From Flavobacteriaceae bacterium (GTDB lineage Bacteria > Bacteroidota > Bacteroidia > Flavobacteriales > Flavobacteriaceae): 7,025 nt of DNA. The notes under the pieces are model-generated. The model had not been told where the DNA came from, made no database searches, and saw only the letters and a program-made list of their open reading frames with translations. Where the stretch lies: positions 1 through 7,025 of the forward strand of contig JACXVH010000071.1 of assembly GCA_014763515.1 (NCBI GenBank), given 5' to 3'. The position numbers and the translations under genes are program-made. Shown piece after piece: positions 4,602 to 7,025 of the stretch (the first letter of the stretch is position 1; the number at the start of each line of letters is the position of its first letter).

Positions 4602-6368
4602 ATGAAAGAATTACAATATTTAAATAAATATTTCCTCAAATATAAATTCCGATTTTTATTTGGGATTTTGATTACAATTGTTGCCCAAATCATAAAACTA
4701 TTTGTCCCTGAGTACATTGGCGATTCAATTGCTTTGGTACAAAAGTTTATAGAAAACTCTCAAACCAATACAAGCGAACTTTTTTCTGCAATCTTAGAAA
4801 AATTTATTTGGGTTTTAGTGGTAACTATTGTTGCAGGTTTTTTTACTTTTTTAATGCGTCAAACCTTAATTGTAATGTCGCGTTATGTTGAGTTTGATTT
4901 AAAAAATGAAGTTTACAAACATTATCAAGTTTTATCGCAAAGTTTTTATAAGCGCAATAGAACTGGAGATTTAATGAATCGTATTAGTGAAGATGTTAGT
5001 AAAGTGAGAATGTATGTTGGTCCGGCTGTAATGTATTCCATCAATACCTTTATAACGTTTGTAACAGTAATTGTTTACATGTATAACATTTCTCCTCGAT
5101 TAACTATTTATTCATTATTGCCATTACCGCTATTATCTTATGGGATTTTCAAAATAAGTTCGGAAATTCATAAAAGAAGTGGAGCATTTCAAAAGAATTT
5201 ATCGACGCTTTCTTCATTTGCACAAGAAATGTTTTCTGGAATTAGAGTTATCAAAGCTTATGCTATCGAACCTCAGAAACTAAATGAATTTGGGGAACTT
5301 ACCGTAGACAGCAAAAAAAAGGCTATGGACCTAGCGAAAGTGAACTCGCTTTTTGGTCCCTTAATGATATTGTTAATTGGCATGAGTAATTTAGTTGTAA
5401 TTTACTTTGGTGGTTTAATGTATATGGAAGGAAGTACAGAAATTAACGACCTTGGAAAGATTGCCCAATTTATGCTATACATTAATATGCTAACTTGGCC
5501 AGTTGCTTCATTAGGTTGGGTTTCTTCTTTAATTCAAGAAGCAGAAGCTTCACAAGAACGAATTAATGAATTTTTAAAAGAACAACCTGATATTAAAAAT
5601 AATAATCCTAAATCTTCTCATATAAGCGGAAAAATCGAATTTAAGAATGTAAGCTTCACTTATGACGATACTAATATTGAAGCTTTAAAAAACATTTGTT
5701 TTACAGTAAATGAAGGAGAAACGTTAGGTATTTTAGGAAAAACAGGTTCTGGTAAATCAAGTATTTTATCACTTATCAGTCGCTTGTATGATACTACAAG
5801 TGGAGACATATTTATTGACAACCAAAATATTAAAAATTTAAACTTATACAGTTTAAGAGATGCCATCAGTGTTGTTCCGCAAGATGCCTTTTTGTTTTCC
5901 GATTCCATTAAAAACAATATCAAATTTGGTAAAGAAGATGCTACCGATGAAGAAATTGAAGACGTTGCTAAAAAAGCTTTGGTTCATCATAATATTATAG
6001 AATTTAAAAATGGTTACGATACTATTCTTGGTGAAAGAGGAATTACATTATCTGGTGGACAAAAACAACGCGTTTCCATTGCGAGAGCTTTAATTAAAAA
6101 TGCTCCTGTTTTACTTTTAGACGATTGCTTAAGCGCTGTAGATACAGAAACCGAAGAAGCAATTTTAAATAATTTAACAGAATTTTGTAAAGACAAAACA
6201 ACACTAATTGTTAGTCATAGAATTTCATCTGTTAAAAATGCAGATAAAATTATAATTCTAGACGATGGTAAAATAATACAGCAAGGAACTCATAATCAAT
6301 TGTTAGAAGTTGAAGGTTATTACAAAGAACTATACTTAAAACAATTGTCTGAAAAAGAAATTGTATAA
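4602..6368 (+). CDS. ABC exporter half-transporter (membrane domain fused to ATPase), MdlA/YheI-like
   Basis: This 588-residue inner-membrane protein has the type IV exporter layout and should act as a dimer, exporting a lipid, drug or peptide that cannot be told from sequence. Membrane segments lie at about 17-36, 67-90, 140-160, 165-185, 250-272 and 285-310. The ATPase domain (about 345-580) has A-loop Tyr354, Walker A GKTGSGKS (379-386), Q-loop Gln427, the GERGITLSGGQKQR X-loop/signature region (477-490), Walker B VLLLDD (503-508), D-loop SAVD (511-514) and switch His539. The residue after the Walker B aspartate is Asp508, where active exporters carry Glu. LDD-x-LSAVD-x-x-TE is what I recall for E. 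coli MdlA and B. subtilis YheI, which pair with a second, Glu-containing subunit. No partner gene is adjacent here. The ATG at 4602 gives a full first membrane segment, and the gene diverges from the dehydrogenase. Confidence 0.93.
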   Translation: MKELQYLNKYFLKYKFRFLFGILITIVAQIIKLFVPEYIGDSIALVQKFIENSQTNTSELFSAILEKFIWVLVVTIVAGFFTFLMRQTLIVMSRYVEFDLKNEVYKHYQVLSQSFYKRNRTGDLMNRISEDVSKVRMYVGPAVMYSINTFITFVTVIVYMYNISPRLTIYSLLPLPLLSYGIFKISSEIHKRSGAFQKNLSTLSSFAQEMFSGIRVIKAYAIEPQKLNEFGELTVDSKKKAMDLAKVNSLFGPLMILLIGMSNLVVIYFGGLMYMEGSTEINDLGKIAQFMLYINMLTWPVASLGWVSSLIQEAEASQERINEFLKEQPDIKNNNPKSSHISGKIEFKNVSFTYDDTNIEALKNICFTVNEGETLGILGKTGSGKSSILSLISRLYDTTSGDIFIDNQNIKNLNLYSLRDAISVVPQDAFLFSDSIKNNIKFGKEDATDEEIEDVAKKALVHHNIIEFKNGYDTILGERGITLSGGQKQRVSIARALIKNAPVLLLDDCLSAVDTETEEAILNNLTEFCKDKTTLIVSHRISSVKNADKIIILDDGKIIQQGTHNQLLEVEGYYKELYLKQLSEKEIV

Positions 6369-6372
6369 AAAA

Positions 6373-6403
6373 TTGGTTTATAATTTTTTTTTTTAGATTT
6401 TTG
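6373..6403 (+). promoter_or_regulatory. Candidate promoter with an 11-T spacer tract, PUR-like gene
   Basis: TTG (6373-6375), a 20-base spacer, then GATTTTTG (6396-6403), which differs from TAnnTTTG only at the first base. The spacer holds a run of eleven T (6384-6394). Transcription would start near 6410, about 27 nt before the ATG at 6437, and would exclude the upstream TTG codon at 6422 as a comfortable start. The promoter is 5 bases beyond the exporter stop codon, so read-through from that gene is also possible: no clear terminator lies between them. Confidence 0.4.
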
Positions 6404-6436
6404 AAACACTAAAACCACTAATTGAAAGATTGGATT

Positions 6437-6805
6437 ATGAGAGAAAATGAAATGTTAGAAAAAGAAGAAATCTTTTCTAAAGTATTAAGAGCTGGTAGAA
6501 GAACATATTTTTTTGATGTAAGATCTACAAAAGCAGACGATTACTACATTACAATTACTGAAAGCAAAAAATTTACTGAAGAAGATGGTTCTTACCATTT
6601 TAAAAAACACAAAATTTATTTATACAAAGAAGATTTTGCTACTTTCCAAGAGATTTTAACTGAAATGACTGATTTTGTAGTTTCTCAAAAAGGAGAAGAA
6701 GTAATTTCAGAAAGACATCAAAAAGATTTTAAAAGAGAAAGTTTTTCTTCTGAAGGTAGTACATCAACAGAAAGCTTTACAGATATAAGTTTCGAAGATA
6801 TTTAA
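6437..6805 (+). CDS. PUR-alpha-like DNA/RNA-binding protein (DUF3276)
   Basis: A 122-residue cytoplasmic protein of the bacterial PUR family. Its single PUR repeat (about 11-82) has the family pattern: EEIFSKVLRAGRRTYFFDVR (10-29), a conserved DDYYITITESKK strand (34-45), FKKHKIYLYKEDF (55-67) and a helix FQEILTEMTDFV. Bacterial members dimerise and bind single-stranded nucleic acid. Borrelia BpuR, the best studied, regulates transcription and translation. The end (about 100-122) is Ser/Thr-rich and acidic, probably disordered, as is common in this phylum's copies. I use the ATG at 6437. An in-frame TTG at 6422 would add five residues and ATG 6452 would remove five; the predicted promoter fits 6437 best. 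The gene follows the exporter by 68 bases and ends 20 bases before a terminator. Confidence 0.88.
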   Translation: MRENEMLEKEEIFSKVLRAGRRTYFFDVRSTKADDYYITITESKKFTEEDGSYHFKKHKIYLYKEDFATFQEILTEMTDFVVSQKGEEVISERHQKDFKRESFSSEGSTSTESFTDISFEDI

Positions 6806-6825
6806 TCGATTCTTTTAAATAACTT

Positions 6826-6854
6826 AAGTCCAATAACATTATTGGACTTTTTTT
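6826..6854 (+). terminator. Intrinsic terminator after the PUR-like gene
   Basis: AAGTCCAATAA (6826-6836) pairs perfectly with TTATTGGACTT (6839-6849), with the innermost pairs probably opening to make a usable loop, and T continues to 6854. The T-tract is on the plus strand only, so this mainly ends the PUR-like transcript. It overlaps the stop codon (6853-6855) of the convergent tRNA-binding gene, leaving that gene only a weak terminator on its own strand. Confidence 0.8.
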
Positions 6855-7025
6855 ATGCCATTTTTAATCCATTTTGGACTTTAAAATTAGGTGACAATAA
6901 AACCACATCATTTTCATCTCCTACAATTCCTAAAACTAAACATTCACTCATAAAATTTGCGATTTGCTTTTTTGGAAAATTAATAACTGCTATTATTTGT
7001 TTTCCTATTAAGTCATCTTTTGAAT
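6853..7025 (-). CDS. CsaA-like tRNA-binding domain protein, C-terminal part
   Basis: The minus-strand frame is open from the right window edge to the TAA at 6853-6855 and encodes the last 57 residues of a protein. It begins SKDDLIGKQIIAVINFPKKQ, continues with ANFMSECLVLGI, and ends SPNFKVQNGLKMA. This is the C-terminal half of the small OB-fold EMAP-II/Trbp-type tRNA-binding domain as found in CsaA: L-x-G-K-Q-I-x-A-V-x-N-F-P-x-K-Q, then S-E-x-L-V-L-G and the P-N-x-x-V-x-N-G-x-K end. CsaA proteins are about 110 residues, bind tRNA as dimers and have been linked to export chaperone activity. The same domain at the end of MetRS or PheRS-beta is unlikely to end this way but cannot be fully excluded, since the N-terminus is missing. 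Confidence 0.85.
   Translation of the reverse strand, partial: SKDDLIGKQIIAVINFPKKQIANFMSECLVLGIVGDENDVVLLSPNFKVQNGLKMA

Noticed and set aside
5660..5923. Minus-strand open frame of 87 codons inside the ABC exporter ATPase domain
   Set aside because: It is a shadow of conserved ATPase coding sequence with no independent evidence; the 60-codon minus frame at 6014-6196 is the same kind of shadow.
6367..6394. Terminator after the ABC exporter gene (AAAAAATT pairing AATTTTTT, then T-run)
   Set aside because: The stem is made only of A-T pairs with no G-C core, so it is too weak to call. The T-run is better explained as part of the downstream promoter spacer.
6422..6436. TTG start for the PUR-like gene, five residues upstream
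   Set aside because: An ATG five codons later is better placed relative to the likely promoter, and homologues normally begin close to the EEIFSKV motif.
1..7025. CRISPR array, tRNA/rRNA gene, toxin-antitoxin, defence or biosynthetic cluster
   Set aside because: No regularly spaced repeats, RNA gene signatures or recognisable protein families of these types appear on either strand; most genes are housekeeping or common families.

Overview
The window looks like a chromosomal segment of a Flavobacteriaceae bacterium (Flavobacterium or a close relative). The evidence is the strong AT bias, promoter-like -33/-7 elements (TTG, about 20 nt, TAnnTTTG), the lack of clear Shine-Dalgarno sequences, a Bacteroidota-type NusB of about 310 residues, a DUF1573 lipoprotein next to yajC, and a PUR-alpha-like DUF3276 protein. 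Genus-level placement is an inference.

Layout. Positions 1-93 look like the right end of an insertion sequence, probably IS256 family: the last codons of a transposase followed by a terminal-repeat-like end. It abuts a strong bidirectional terminator (94-122). Next come two divergent genes, a small secreted protein of unknown function (121-747, minus) and a YdeI/OmpD-associated family protein (823-1404, plus). The 128-base gap 1405-1532 is filled by a structured intergenic repeat of a type I recognise from flavobacterial genomes. It separates ydeI from the convergent minus-strand cluster nusB - DUF1573 lipoprotein - yajC (3225 down to 1533). Upstream of nusB, past a terminator hairpin, is an amino-acid dehydrogenase of the leucine dehydrogenase family (3306-4412, minus). 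A 189-base AT-rich divergent promoter region with two adjacent perfect palindromes separates it from an ABC exporter half-transporter (4602-6368, plus), followed by a PUR-alpha-like nucleic-acid-binding protein (6437-6805, plus). A terminator at 6826-6854 ends that transcript. The C-terminal part of a CsaA-like tRNA-binding protein (minus) runs off the right edge.

How they fit together. nusB (transcription antitermination, rRNA), the DUF1573 lipoprotein and yajC (Sec translocase accessory) lie 16 and 6 bases apart and are probably co-transcribed housekeeping genes. The dehydrogenase (branched-chain amino acid catabolism), exporter and PUR-like protein appear to be separate transcription units. 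I see no CRISPR, defence, toxin-antitoxin or biosynthetic cluster, and no convincing new multi-gene system. The most interesting points are the IS junction on a terminator, the structured repeat between convergent genes, an 11-T tract inside a candidate promoter spacer, an Asp in place of the catalytic Glu in the exporter, and the unknown secreted protein.
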